The translations under genes were made by a program, and so were the position numbers. Below are positions 11,671 through 25,708 of a stretch of 64,000 nucleotides of DNA, piece by piece. Source of the DNA: Spinellus fusiger (lineage: Eukaryota > Mucoromycota > Mucoromycetes > Mucorales > Phycomycetaceae); NCBI GenBank assembly GCA_025094145.1, contig JALLLS010000036.1, positions 62,001-126,000 of the forward strand, read 5' to 3'. The notes below the pieces were generated by a model. The model did no database searches and was not told the DNA's origin. It was given only the letters and a program-made list of their open reading frames with translations. Position 1 is the stretch's first letter; each line of letters begins with the position of its first letter.

Positions 11671-11972
11671 ACTGTATGTGTGTGTATGTGTATGTATGTG
11701 CACATCTATTTTCTCTTCCTTTTCTTCCTTTTCTTTCTTTCTTTCTTTCTTTCTTTCTTTTTTTATTATTATTATTACTAGAACAGTTGCTTATAATTCA
11801 TATTTGTTTGTTTGTTTTGCTTTGTTTACTTTATACTTTATACTTTTTTTATTTTATTATTATTATTATTTTTAATAAAAGAAGAATGACAAGAGAATAT
11901 AAATGCGTGTGCGTGTTTTATATAAACATATAAATATATAAATATATCGATACACCTATCTATTTATTTGGT
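11671..11972. other. Convergent intergenic region, T-rich
   Basis: This is a 300-bp spacer between convergent genes, with (TG)n, (CTTT)n and (ATT)n tracts. It probably contains both polyadenylation regions (AATAAA at about 11874). No gene is seen. Confidence 0.6.
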
Positions 11973-13286
11973 TTATGCATGTTTAGGCTCAAGACCAGGC
12001 AATGCACCCGCACTCATCAACGCCATCTCTAAATCTTCCAATAAATCATCACAGTCCTCAATGCCAATGCACAATCGAATCAGATCCTCAGGCAGAGATC
12101 TCTCTGCTCTGATATGAGAAGGAATCGAAGCATGCGACATGCGACACGGCATACTGATCAATGAGTTGACACAGCCAAACGACACACTGATGCTCCACAA
12201 CTTGGCTGCCTCAACAATCCTCTCTGAGATGCCAATGTCGCCCGTCTCAAAACTCAACACAGCCCCTGGTCCGTCTGCCATTGTCTTATGCAGCTCGTAC
12301 TGGGGATGGCTGCGTGATCCAGGGAAATTCACCTTGAACCCTTGCTGCTCAAGGTACTCTGCAATGCGCACTGCACTGGCCTGCTGCTTGTCCATGCGCA
12401 CTGCCAGTGTCTTGACACCCCGCAACAGCAGCCATGCATCAAAGGGCCCCAGTCCACAGCCCGTTGCATTAATGACAAAGTACAATTGGTCCGCTACCGA
12501 GGCATCGCGTGTTCCAATGACACCCGCCATCAAATCATGGTGGCCCGAGAGATACTTGGTGGCTGAGTGGTAGGAGATGTCTGCGCCTAGTTCCAGAGGG
12601 CGTTGGAGGTACGGACTCATCATGGTGTTGTCCACCACCACCAGTGCATTGGGACACACCGCATGGACTTGCTGGGCAATGGTGGGGATGTCGCAGATCT
12701 TGATGAGTGGGTTGGTGGGGGTTTCTAGGAGGACCAGGCGAGTCTTGGCGGGATCCAAATAGGGCAGCACAGCGTCTGGGCAGGTTGTATCCACATGATG
12801 GGTCTTTATGTTCTGTGAGCTGGCAAGGAAGCTGAGGAGGCGGTTGGTGCCACCATAGAGATCATCTCCGGCAATGATCTCCTCTCCTGCCCGGACAAGG
12901 CGTGTGATGACATCGAGTGCACCCATGCCACTGGTGACAGCCAAGGCGCGGCTGGCCCCCATGATTTTGGCGAGATGGTTTTCTGTGGTTGGGTGGTGAG
13001 TTAGTGTAGGTCATTGCATAGGAGGACATGAAGAGGACATGAAGAGAAGAGGGCTTTTACCTAGATGGGTGCGTGTGGGGTTGCCACTACGCGAATAGTC
13101 ATAGTCTCCTCCACCGCCTGCTGTCTTTTGCTTGAATGTGGCTGACTGGTAAATAGGCACAGAAGCGGCATTATGGGGATCGTCTGAGTTATCCACTGTC
13201 ACTACTTGAGTAGCAAAACGGTACTTCCTGTGGGTGGTGACGGAGGAGGCGCTGGGAGAAGAGGAGCAAGGCAAGAGGTCTGTCAT
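11973..13286 (-). CDS. STR3: Cystathionine beta-lyase (PLP enzyme)
   Basis: This PLP-dependent lyase cleaves cystathionine to homocysteine, ammonia and pyruvate in methionine synthesis. Two exons (13286-13061 and 12982-11973) join in frame through a 78-bp intron, restoring NPTRTHLENHLAKIMG. Family marks are PIYQSATFKQ, DYSRSGNPTRT, ALAVTSGMGA, DDLYGGTNRL, ETPTNPLIKICD, VVDNTMMSPYLQRPLELGAD and the PLP-lysine motif SATKYLSGHHDLMAG. A substrate-phase segment near GPFDAWLLLRGVKTLAVRM follows. The C-terminus ends PGLEPKHA. The VDNTMMSP variant favours beta-lyase over cystathionine gamma-synthase or gamma-lyase, but these relatives cannot be fully separated by eye. The start MTDLLPCSSS gives a short Ser-rich leader. 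Confidence 0.9.
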
Positions 13287-13865
13287 GAGAAGAGAGAGGT
13301 CTGTAGGGAGTGGTTGTAAGGATGGTTGTAAGGATGGTTGTAAGGATGACGCTATAAGGATGACGCTATAAGGATGACGCTACAGTGGCGCTACAATGGC
13401 TATACAATGGAAAGAGTGAGGCTATACAATGGAAAGAGTGCAGTCTACACACAGAGAGAGAAAGAAGAGAAAGAAGAGAAAGAGAAGAAAATACAAAACA
13501 CAGATAAGAAAGAAGAGAAAGAGTGAGAATAGCCTGTATTTATAAGAACTGGTAAATTGTGCATAAAGTAAATTTCTATAAACCAGATCCAAAGATCAAT
13601 CTATACCAATACATGCCGTGCTATCCTTCTTTTTTATATGTAAAAATGGGATGAGATAAGATGGAGGGAGAAAGAGAGCCAATCATTGACAAAGGAAATG
13701 ATCCCACCTGTGACTAAGAATATATCGGAGTAGTAAGAATGAGATGAGAGCGACAGAGGGAAAAGAAAGACCAGCAGAAAACAAACAAAACAAGGGGAAG
13801 AAATAAGGGTGGAAGAAATAGTATAAGAGTATATAATAAACAAGAGAGTAGGAAGAAGAAAGGTC
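13287..13865. other. Intergenic region
   Basis: This spacer lies between two - strand genes and contains the cystathionine beta-lyase promoter. It has short tandem repeats at 13311-13380 (GGTTGTAAGGAT and GACGCTATAAG units) and purine-rich tracts. No gene is seen. Confidence 0.5.
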
Positions 13866-16800
13866 TTATGCAGGAAGATGAAAACCAATCCTCACTGATT
13901 TTGGTGTCAGTCTTTCCTGAGCCACCCCTTCTATGGACAGTGGTGGTTGCTTTGTATTTTCCTGCTGGTGTTGTTGGTGTTGGTGTTCCTGGTGTTGTTC
14001 CTGTACTTGTTGTGATGGCTGCTCTTTTTCATTGTGCTGTAATGGTAAAGAGGGCTGTGCTGTACGGAAAACAGGTGCATTGTTCGACCAATCTTCCTTG
14101 GGCTTGGACTGTGTAGCTACTTCATCCAGAGACAGCAGCAACTCAGGTGTAAATCGCATATCAAATATCTCCAATACGTATTTTCTTACTGGAGAGCGGA
14201 AGTGGTAGCTACCAAGCAACTGACAGACAGCATAATACACATCCACTCTTTGGAAACAGTCAGAATAACGCTGCCTTAACCTACAGAACAGTGCATCAGT
14301 GACTTTTTATCAGTGACCCTTTATCAGTGACCCTTGAGAGGAGACAGACCACACTTACTTTGCTAGATTCTTGGAGGCTTCATTGGCTAGAATATGGTTG
14401 CCCATGTCTCCAATGTTCTTTAATATATCAGAGGCAATCTCATCCTTGGTTACTGACAGAGGAAGACGAGGGGGTTTAGACAGCCCAGCCGAATACTTCC
14501 AATTGCGAATCTAATAGACAAAAGAGTACAGATGCATGGTCAGTCCTCCAATCCATCTCTTTTTCCTCTTCTTCTTCCTCTTCTTCTTCCTCTACTACTA
14601 CTGCTTACCGTCAAAAAGACCCTCAGGTTCAATGGGACACATAGACCCTCAGGCACCCCATGATGACCCAACACACCCTCCCAGCCTAATTCACCCAACA
14701 ACTCCATGCCCTGTCGTGTCTTTGATATAAGGCCCAAGACATAATAACATGTACTATAGAATAGTAATAGCCATAATGAACACACTGTGACTCCTCCCTT
14801 TTGTCTACACTCTACAACCTACCCTTTCAGTGAAAGAACCTCATTACTTTCGGCCATGGCTACAATATCCTTGACAATGTCCTCTTCTTCAAGAAAAGGA
14901 AGCCCATTCCGTGTGGCTCCTATATTGCCCACAGCCCATAAAACAGCCTTGAGATGCTGCAATACTTCCATATCTTGCTTCTCAAGTGAATGTTCTCGGA
15001 GGTAGTTGGCAAACAATTGGAAATGTCCTCTTTCCCTTAACAAACTGCACCCTTCTTCTGTCTTGGTGAGTTCACCATAAAAGTGAGGAGGTGTCAGTCC
15101 ATCACCAGGTTGTCTATGCCACATGTAAGCTCAACACATTGCAAAGAAAGAAAGAAAGAAACACTATAAAAGATCGCACTTACAGGCCTTCAAAGTCATT
15201 CTCACTGTCAATACGTTCTTCAAAGGGACTCAGTGACTTCTTATCAGGGGTATTGACAAGAGCCCTCGCCAGCGAAAGCTCAAGTTGAGTGACATAGTGT
15301 CGGTTTCGATACTAATCCGACAGCCATAAGAGCCCATGTTCCTGTCTCCTCCCTTTGCATTCTAATGATGCTGAGTTACCTCAAACCACTCGTCCATCTC
15401 TTTATCCACATAGCCGAGAACATTCAAGTATCGAAACCCAGTAGATGTCGACAAGAACCTAACAAGGGTGTGGCGTTGTTGGTAAGGTCCTCTACAACTC
15501 CCTCTTCTTTCAATGGAGGGGAACAAGAAAGAAGGAAGGAAGGATCCTACCTGAGCAGCAATGGATTGCCAATCTCTCCCAAATGACCCAGACTTGGACG
15601 GAACTTCACCAGTAACTCCAGATTGGCAGGTCGCTCACACGCTTCATCCAAGAGACTCACTGCTTCCTGACACACCTCCAGATGCGTATCATACAACTGC
15701 GTCACAAGCAACCGAATCGCCCAGCCATTGTACTCACTCTCTGACTGCCGCATGATAATCCCCAAGTACTGTGTAGCAAACAACCGGATAGGATTGTACC
15801 CCGAGGTCATGATCTTGGACAGCAACACACGAGGATGTCCATTCAACGTATAATCCAAATTAGTAATCATGGCCACCTTGAGATCATCCCGGCTCCTCAA
15901 CTCAGACAATTGATAAAACAAACTAAACAGCTTGAATTTCTCCAACATCCGCACTCCCTCCTTGTGTTTACTCAGTGTGCCCAGGAGGGTAAAGTAGCCA
16001 GCACACAAGGTACTTTCCATTCTCTCCTTTGAAAAGACCGGCTCATTCTCTGGGTTCCCATTCAAGGGACCCAACTCACTCAGCGCATCGGCAATGTCAT
16101 TGAGCAGCTTGTGTTCTCCTAGGTACCGCACACCATCCAGGTGGCCCAACAGAGTCGACAGAAGCGTGCATCCGTGCTTCACATACCTTGCCACATTGGC
16201 CTTGGTGGCATGGAGATCCGAGAACTGGTGTTTGGAGGGACGGTAAAAGGTCAACAGACGCCTGATGAATGTCTTGCCCCGCATGGCTTCATCCAGCCGA
16301 CGTGGATTGAGAAGAGGTCCCTGCAGCAGCTCAATGATGCTTTCCCAATTCCACTTTGTGTAGTCCTTGGTGTTGAGGACCTGGGAGTCCATCAGCAGCT
16401 GTCGAAAGTGGGTGTCATCAATGGCATACCCAATCTTCAACTTCACTTCATGGACCTTTTCTTGGGTGCGGATGGAGTTGGCAATGCGCTCGCCTTTGGT
16501 GGGGGTGGGGGTGACATACCGAGCATGGACACGAGTGAGCTTGTCAATATGAGCAAGAGCAGCCGTGGCATTGTGTCGGACATGCTCATCATCAAAGTTG
16601 GAGGCCAGGGCAAAGAGTTTGGGCAAAGACTGGACCTGGGTGCCCATCGACATGGGCAGGAGACGTGTGGAGAGTTGGAGGATCTCTCCAATAAGAAGTG
16701 TTGCCTTGCGTGATATGTACACATCGTCTGATTTGACCATGTCCACCAAGGCCATCAGAATGTCCGACTCAATAAAGATAATAAGAATGATGCTTAGATG

Positions 16801-19221
16801 GTGGTAGAGCATCTTGAGTCGCTCCGAGTTGCTTGCGGTGGTGCTGCCACTGCTTCTGTCGTAGGCACTGACAGGCATGCCTCCTGCTAGCATCAGCTCT
16901 CCTGTCACTCCACTGGTCAGCACACTCAGTCCTATACGGGGCGATCGATTCACAGGCTCAGTCACACTGGGATCAATGTGGACGGTATGCTGTCGACCCG
17001 AGAGATAGTTGTTGTAGTCTTTTGGTAGCTTCACTCTAAAGATATCAAGAAACATATCCAGCACCAGTTTCTGTCTCTGGTGAGTCCATCATAGGACCGA
17101 CAGGAGTGGACTTACTTGGGTGTCGGGAGTAGGCACTCTCAGGGCCTGGACAACCGAGCGAGCTGCCCGCATGTTGTTGGCACACATGTAAAAGATACCT
17201 GCCCAGTTCTTTAGCAGAAGAGTGACCACTCTTGCACTGTTCTTGAGGCGCTCTTCGTAGTTGGTGCCTTGGTTGGATTCTGTAAAAGGAGCAATGATCA
17301 TCTCCAGCTCAACACCAGGGCGCAGATAGCAGCGTCTGTCGGGGGTGTCCAGCACAAACAGAACAGCCTGGATAAGAACCTCTGTCATTGTGAGATGTCC
17401 ATCCAACAGGGCCTGGATAAGAATGCGAAGTCCACCCGATCGCACGGTCAACCCAATGTCCAGAATACCTTTGAGAATGCGTTAGTGATGCCAAGAATAA
17501 AAGGCCACTTGCATAGGTGTAGAAAGACAGATGCCTACTTAGTTCTGCTAATGTCTCCAAGGAAATGTTTCTTAGGCGACAGTCGGTTTGTTCTGCAATG
17601 GCCACCACTGCACGCACAACACTCTGATCAATGAACTTGACGCCGTCGTACTCAATAAATGAGCGCACTAGTTTCAATGTCTGTTCTCTCTCCATCTCAT
17701 GGCTTTCTGAATCCCTAGCCAATGCTCTATGGGACACTCATGGTTGAGTCCAATGCTTGACTCTCTTCTATATTACTCTTACCTCGTAATAAAAACCCCC
17801 ACTTGCATCTGTACGATCAATTCCACATCTGCAGGTCCTTCTACCAAATGACGCAGAGTACGCAATGCCATGATGCGCACTTCCTTGGTAGGACTTGCTA
17901 TACACTGTCGTAAACTAAGTTTGGCTTAATCATCTTTTGGGGTCAGGGAATCTCCCACTGGGCCATGCCTACCATGTCACTAATCCCCTCTTGGGGTAAT
18001 AAAGATCCACATCGGCTGTATTTTTTAATATGCGTAGGAGGACCGTCAGCTTCTCCAGTTTAGATTCTTTACTGGCGGCAGGGTCTGTGGGTTGTCCTGG
18101 TTTGGACTGTCTCCAATCATCTGTTCTTAATTGAAACACGAGATGGTGCAGTCGTTTTCCAATAGGCCAGGCATCTACCAGAATAGAGAGAATGTTAACA
18201 TTGTTTTTTTTCTTTTTTTTCTTTTTTTTAAAAAATAGTAATAGTAATAATAATAATAATAATAAAAAATAATAAAAAAAACCCTCCTTACCATCATCAG
18301 GAAATGAAAAGTTTTCTTGGGACACTTTATGTTTGCCTTTGATATTGGGTGAGCTGTTGGACCGTCCTTTAGTGCGTGTACGAGTTGTTTTTGTCACAGG
18401 AAAGGGTGTGGTGGTATAATGAAATGTCTTGAGTTTCTCGGTAATGCCTGTCGATTCTTTGCCTGGTTGAGTCCGAATACGCTCAATCTCCTTGGTGATT
18501 GTTTCTATTGTTAAGAGACACTGTTCAAGTTGTGCCTCGAGGTCTTTGGTGCGTCGCTTGTCCTTGATGTACACTTCAAGCATGTTTTCCACGCCAGACT
18601 TCATTTTGGACTCTCGTTCTAGTCTTGTGAGTAGGTCATCGAGCTAGAGAGACAGAGAGACAGACAAACAAACAGGCGGTGTGTTTATTGATAAATAATA
18701 ATAATAGTAATAGCAATAATAATAATAGTAATAATAGCAATAGCAATAGTAATAGCAATAGTAATAATATAATAGTAGTAATATAATAGTAATAATAAAT
18801 AAAACAAGGCAATAAGAGTGTCATTAGGCGTGTATTCTAAACATCAACACTTGTAGATAATGACACTCCTACACTAGAGTGTACACCCCTCTCCCTTCCT
18901 CCTTTTTTTTTACATATAGATAGATAGATAGATACCAAGATAATAACAAGATAATAACAAGATAATAACAAGATAATAACAAGTAAAATGGTTGCTTACT
19001 TCTTGTAGTATAGGTGTGCTCTTTGAAAGAGGGGCTAGTGAGTGAACCTGAGGTGGTAATGAACGTGCTTGTTGTGGTAATGTAGGCAGTGGTGGTGGTG
19101 GCGGTGGGGTGGGTGTGAATGAAGAAAGGAAGGATGCTGTGACTGGCATTTCTTGTGGTAAAGAATCATCAGGATCTTCCATGACTTGCAATGGGTGAGA
19201 AGGAAGGGATGATGGACACAT
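13866..19221 (-). CDS. AVO3: Rictor, TORC2 scaffold subunit (Ste20/Avo3/Tsc11 family)
   Basis: This is the fungal Rictor protein, an alpha-solenoid scaffold of TOR complex 2, which controls AGC kinases, actin and cell wall. It is a many-exon gene on the minus strand ending at TAA 13866-13868. The N-terminus starts at MEDPDDSLPQ (ATG 19182) or at an in-frame Met at 19221. It begins with a Pro-rich stretch and a coiled-coil/HR1-like segment (KDKRRTKDLEAQLEQCL). The Rictor N-terminal armadillo block follows (17.1-18.0 kb). The large exon 17064-15547 carries the most diagnostic sequence: LLMDSQVLNTKDYTKWNW, ELLQGPLLNPRRLDEAMRGK and RRLLTFYRPSKHQFS. The Rictor V-type repeat is in 15124-14819 (LKAVLWAVGNIGATRNGLPF). 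The C-terminal exon 14246-13866 ends in a Gln-rich, disordered tail. Introns are short. Individual splice sites were not all resolved. Confidence 0.9.
18190..18290. repeat. Low-complexity intronic tract in the Rictor gene
   Basis: This is a poly-T/poly-A and (AAT)n tract. On the minus strand it would read as polyK/polyL, and it falls between coding segments, so it is best read as an intron. Confidence 0.6.
18680..18805. repeat. AATAGT/AAT microsatellite in a Rictor intron
   Basis: This is an (AAT)n tract with AATAGT and AATAGC variants. It lies between the N-terminal exon (about 19.0-19.2 kb) and the coiled-coil exon (about 18.3-18.65 kb), so it is intronic. Confidence 0.75.
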
Positions 19222-19951
19222 TGCAGTGGTTGGCTTGTGACAAAGAAAAACAGACGACGTTCAAGCAGCCTGGACGGAGTTCTTTCAGGGTTATTTGCAC
19301 CAGCACTTCTTTATGACCCATGCACGTGATAAGTGACGTCTCTATATTTTTCCTTTGGGATTCATGCAGGCCTTTGTTTGTCTTACCCAAGAACTGTCAC
19401 CCTTTACAGTGAAAGAAAGAGAAAATAATATAGAAATAAACTAGTGATAATAATAATAGTAGTAGTAATAGTAATAGTAATAGTAATAGTAATAGTAATA
19501 GTAATAGTAATAGTAATAGTAATAGTAATAATAACAGTAATAATAACAGTAATAGTAATAGTAATAGTAATAATATTAGGAATATTAATAGTAATAGTAA
19601 AAATAAAAATAAAAATAAAAATAAAAATAAAAATAAAAATAATAATGATCTTGTTCACAAAATCAGAAACAAAAGGTGTGTTTGTAATATAAGAAATATA
19701 TTTCGCAAAGCTTTCTTCTATCTAATAGACTGATAGCTTATATACTATTTCTATCTGCTACATTAGTCTATATAGAATTACAAAAGCAATCTCTTCCAAA
19801 AACATAGGAAGGATTTCCAGCATAATAATATGCCAGGGATCAAATACTTCCATATTTGTAATAGTAGTAATGATAACAACAATAACAACAATAAAGATAT
19901 CTTTTCTAGGATTTTAGCTTTTATTTTTATTTATTTTTTATTTTATTGGAT
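19222..19951. other. Intergenic region between Rictor and XPB with hexanucleotide repeats
   Basis: This spacer holds the Rictor promoter and the 3' region of the XPB gene. Its middle is a long microsatellite (annotated separately). No gene is seen; the open frames over the repeat read as alternating Ile-Val or Ile-Thr and are artefacts. Confidence 0.6.
19444..19645. repeat. (AGTAAT)n and (AAATAA)n microsatellite
   Basis: About 140 bp of a nearly perfect AGTAAT hexamer array runs from about 19459, followed by an AAATAA array at about 19598-19640. Its length suggests a recent, unstable locus. Confidence 0.92.
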
Positions 19952-23314
<3,363 letters not shown>

Positions 23315-23822
23315 GATAAACCTGTCAATGCTGTGTGGACTGCGGTTCTGTTGCTCAAGTCACATGTATTGAATCTCCGAGGCTATTCATTTTGCTATGG
23401 TTACGTCGTCATGATTCTCTCCTTTAAAGAGGATTCTTTCCTCCACACCCTTTAGATTATAATATACAGGGTGTTTTTACTGCCATAGAAACCTCAACTG
23501 TCTACTTCTTGGCCAATGATCATTTGACTCTTTTTACTAATATTTATAGTGTATTCCTCTTAATTTAGACATACACAAATACACACACGATCAATAAGAG
23601 TAGCTTCTACTTTAAGAATGGTATGGGCAGAGAAAGAAGAAATAATAAAAAAAATAATAAAAAATAAAAAAATAAAGGGACACTACTATTCACCAACAAA
23701 CACATCACAGCCTATAAAATAACAACAGGAACAGAAAACACTAATAACAGGAACAAGAAATAACAGCAACAGCAACAGCTACAGCAACAGCTACAGCAAC
23801 AGCAACAGCAACAGCAACAGCT

Positions 23823-23856
<34 letters not shown>

Positions 23857-23922
23857 AAGCAACAGCAGCAACAGCAGCAACAACAACAAACCACAAGTCT
23901 CCTCTTCTTCTTCTCTTCTTTC
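23315..23922. other. Intergenic region between XPB and UBC6
   Basis: This region contains the XPB promoter and UBC6 3' flank. It includes a (CAACAG)n tract (annotated separately) and A-rich DNA at 23640-23680. No gene is supported. Confidence 0.55.
23763..23890. repeat. (CAACAG)n tract just downstream of UBC6
   Basis: This is an interrupted CAACAG/CTACAG array about 125 bp long. It lies 33 bp or more past the UBC6 stop codon, hence in its 3' UTR or flank (CTGTTG on the coding strand). The poly-Cys and Val-Ala frames across it are artefacts. Confidence 0.88.
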
Positions 23923-24993
23923 TCAAGAAGCACTTTCTCCAGAAGATCGTGCTGCCAACTTTGACATGATCAAATAAACAAACACAACAAACACAAAGAT
24001 CCATCGCCGCCATTGACAAAGTGTCCTTGTCCATGTCGAGTGTGTTTGTGTGTGGAGGGATGAGTCAGAGATGTGGTGGTGGGGTGTGAGGGCAGTGGAG
24101 GCAGGAGAAACAGAATGTCGCTTTCGTAGGGTGTCGTTGGGTACAGTCAGTGGGGTGTGTTCCTGGACTGTGCATAATTCAGCAAAGACATCTTAAGAGA
24201 TGCACACAGTTCCCATGAAGATACAACAACAGAGATCAATAGACCGTCAATAGAACAAGGTAAGGAGTGTGTATGAATCGTACAAGTGGGAGAAGACCCT
24301 TCTTCCTTTCCTCCTTTTTCTTTCTTTCTTTCTTACCTCTGAACCGTTGGCTCTTCATATTAAAGGCATGGGATCTTGCTGCGTACACTCTCTTTTCAAT
24401 GTCGGTTGTTTTGATGCTGCCCGTGGTGCTTTCCTCAGTTGTCTTTTGTTGTTGGCATCAGTCGACATACTTCAAGGCAGATGGATAAAGAAAAGAACTT
24501 ACCATAAAACTCAGCAAGCCATTCAGAATAGTTGCAACAGACCAGCTTGGGTTCCACAGACTCGGGTGAAAGTCACTCATTGTTAAGCACAGCCGTGTAT
24601 CAGGTTGGAAGCGTCCTGAAGGTGTCATCATGCGAATAGCCGGTGGTTTGTAGGGGTATTCAGAGGGAAATGTAAGGCGGCCGTAGTATTCACCGCCGAC
24701 ATAGGGTGTTTCTGGTGGGCCACTGATAACATAGTGCCTGCCGATAGAAGCCCCATGAGGTGAGTGTGTTCTATTCTATAATGGGCTGTACTGTACTGTA
24801 CTGCACTGTACTGTACTGTACTCTGACATGGACTTACCACTCTAGAATATTGTTCTCTAGTGGTTTGGCTAGAATGTAGGGTGGTGGACTGGACCACTTC
24901 ATCAGCTCACAATGTTGAAGAAACAAAAGCTTACTTTTTCTGGATGGCCAAGTATTCTTTGGAGAGTCGCTTATAGGCACTTTTGGTGGCCAT
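23923..24993 (-). CDS. UBC6: Ubc6-type ER tail-anchored ubiquitin-conjugating enzyme E2
   Basis: This E2 is anchored in the ER membrane by a C-terminal helix and works in ER-associated degradation. The start [19 protein letters not shown] is at 24993. Exons 24993-24935 and 24888-24838 join to give [19 protein letters not shown], a Ubc6 signature. The next exon (from about 24737) continues as [19 protein letters not shown] and [16 protein letters not shown]. The active-site Cys is in [20 protein letters not shown], where the usual HPN-type E2 context is altered as in all Ubc6/UBE2J proteins. A later segment carries [14 protein letters not shown] E2 tail sequence in part. The last exon is Ser/Thr/His-rich and ends in a tail-anchor helix ([17 protein letters not shown]) with stop at 23923-23925. 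The middle splice sites were not all resolved. Confidence 0.9.
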
Positions 24994-25708
24994 ACTAAAA
25001 TACACACACTAACAGCAATAAAAACACAAAACAAAAAAACAAGTACGAGAAGTGTCTTTTTCCTTTCTTTTCTTTTGGTGCTATCCGTAAAGAAGTAGAA
25101 AGAGCTTTCTTATGTGACAGTCTTTTTTCCCGTAAGAGAGAGAGGAAAGAAGGAATGGACAGAATAAAAGAGAGAGAGAGAGAAAATAAGAAAAATAGAA
25201 AAATAGAAAAATAGAAAAAGAAGAGAAAGAAGAAAAAGAATAGAGTTTGAAATCAACTCAACGTGTCCGTTCCTTAGCTTTCTTTTGTCCAGCCTGACTT
25301 ATCATTTGACGTCATGTGTCGGACACTCAATGATCGGCAGTGAGCAAGTAGTGAGCAAGACACAAGAGAAGAGAGACACTTGCCACCTTGCTTTGATAGA
25401 GGGAGATAGGTTGGCATGGAGACAACTCTAGAAAAGACAACCAGTCACACCCCAACGACCATGGTCCACAGCGGCCTCCTTCTTGCTGCCAATGTCAGGT
25501 GACTGGTCAGGAAGGAAGAAGAAAGAAGAAGGACCCTTTGATGGGTGTGTTGCTGTACTTTTGCCCCCTCTCTATGACCCATCTTATCTACAGTCACACA
25601 TGGAATAGAGAGATAGATATAGAGAGATAGATATAGATAACCCTTTATATGTAAAAATATGAAAAAGTAAAAGAAGAAACAGAAGGAGAGGCAGACATTG
25701 GAAGATGA
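24994..25708. other. Intergenic region
   Basis: This spacer contains the UBC6 promoter and LARP1 3' flank. It has (GA)n and AAAATAG repeats at about 25160-25240. No gene is seen. Confidence 0.55.

Noticed and set aside
16141..16713. 190-codon + strand open frame
   Set aside because: Antisense shadow of the large Rictor exon.
23712..24034. Poly-Cys and Val-Ala-repeat open frames on the minus strand
   Set aside because: They are frames through a CAACAG microsatellite. The true minus-strand reading there is the UBC6 tail anchor, which stops at 23923.
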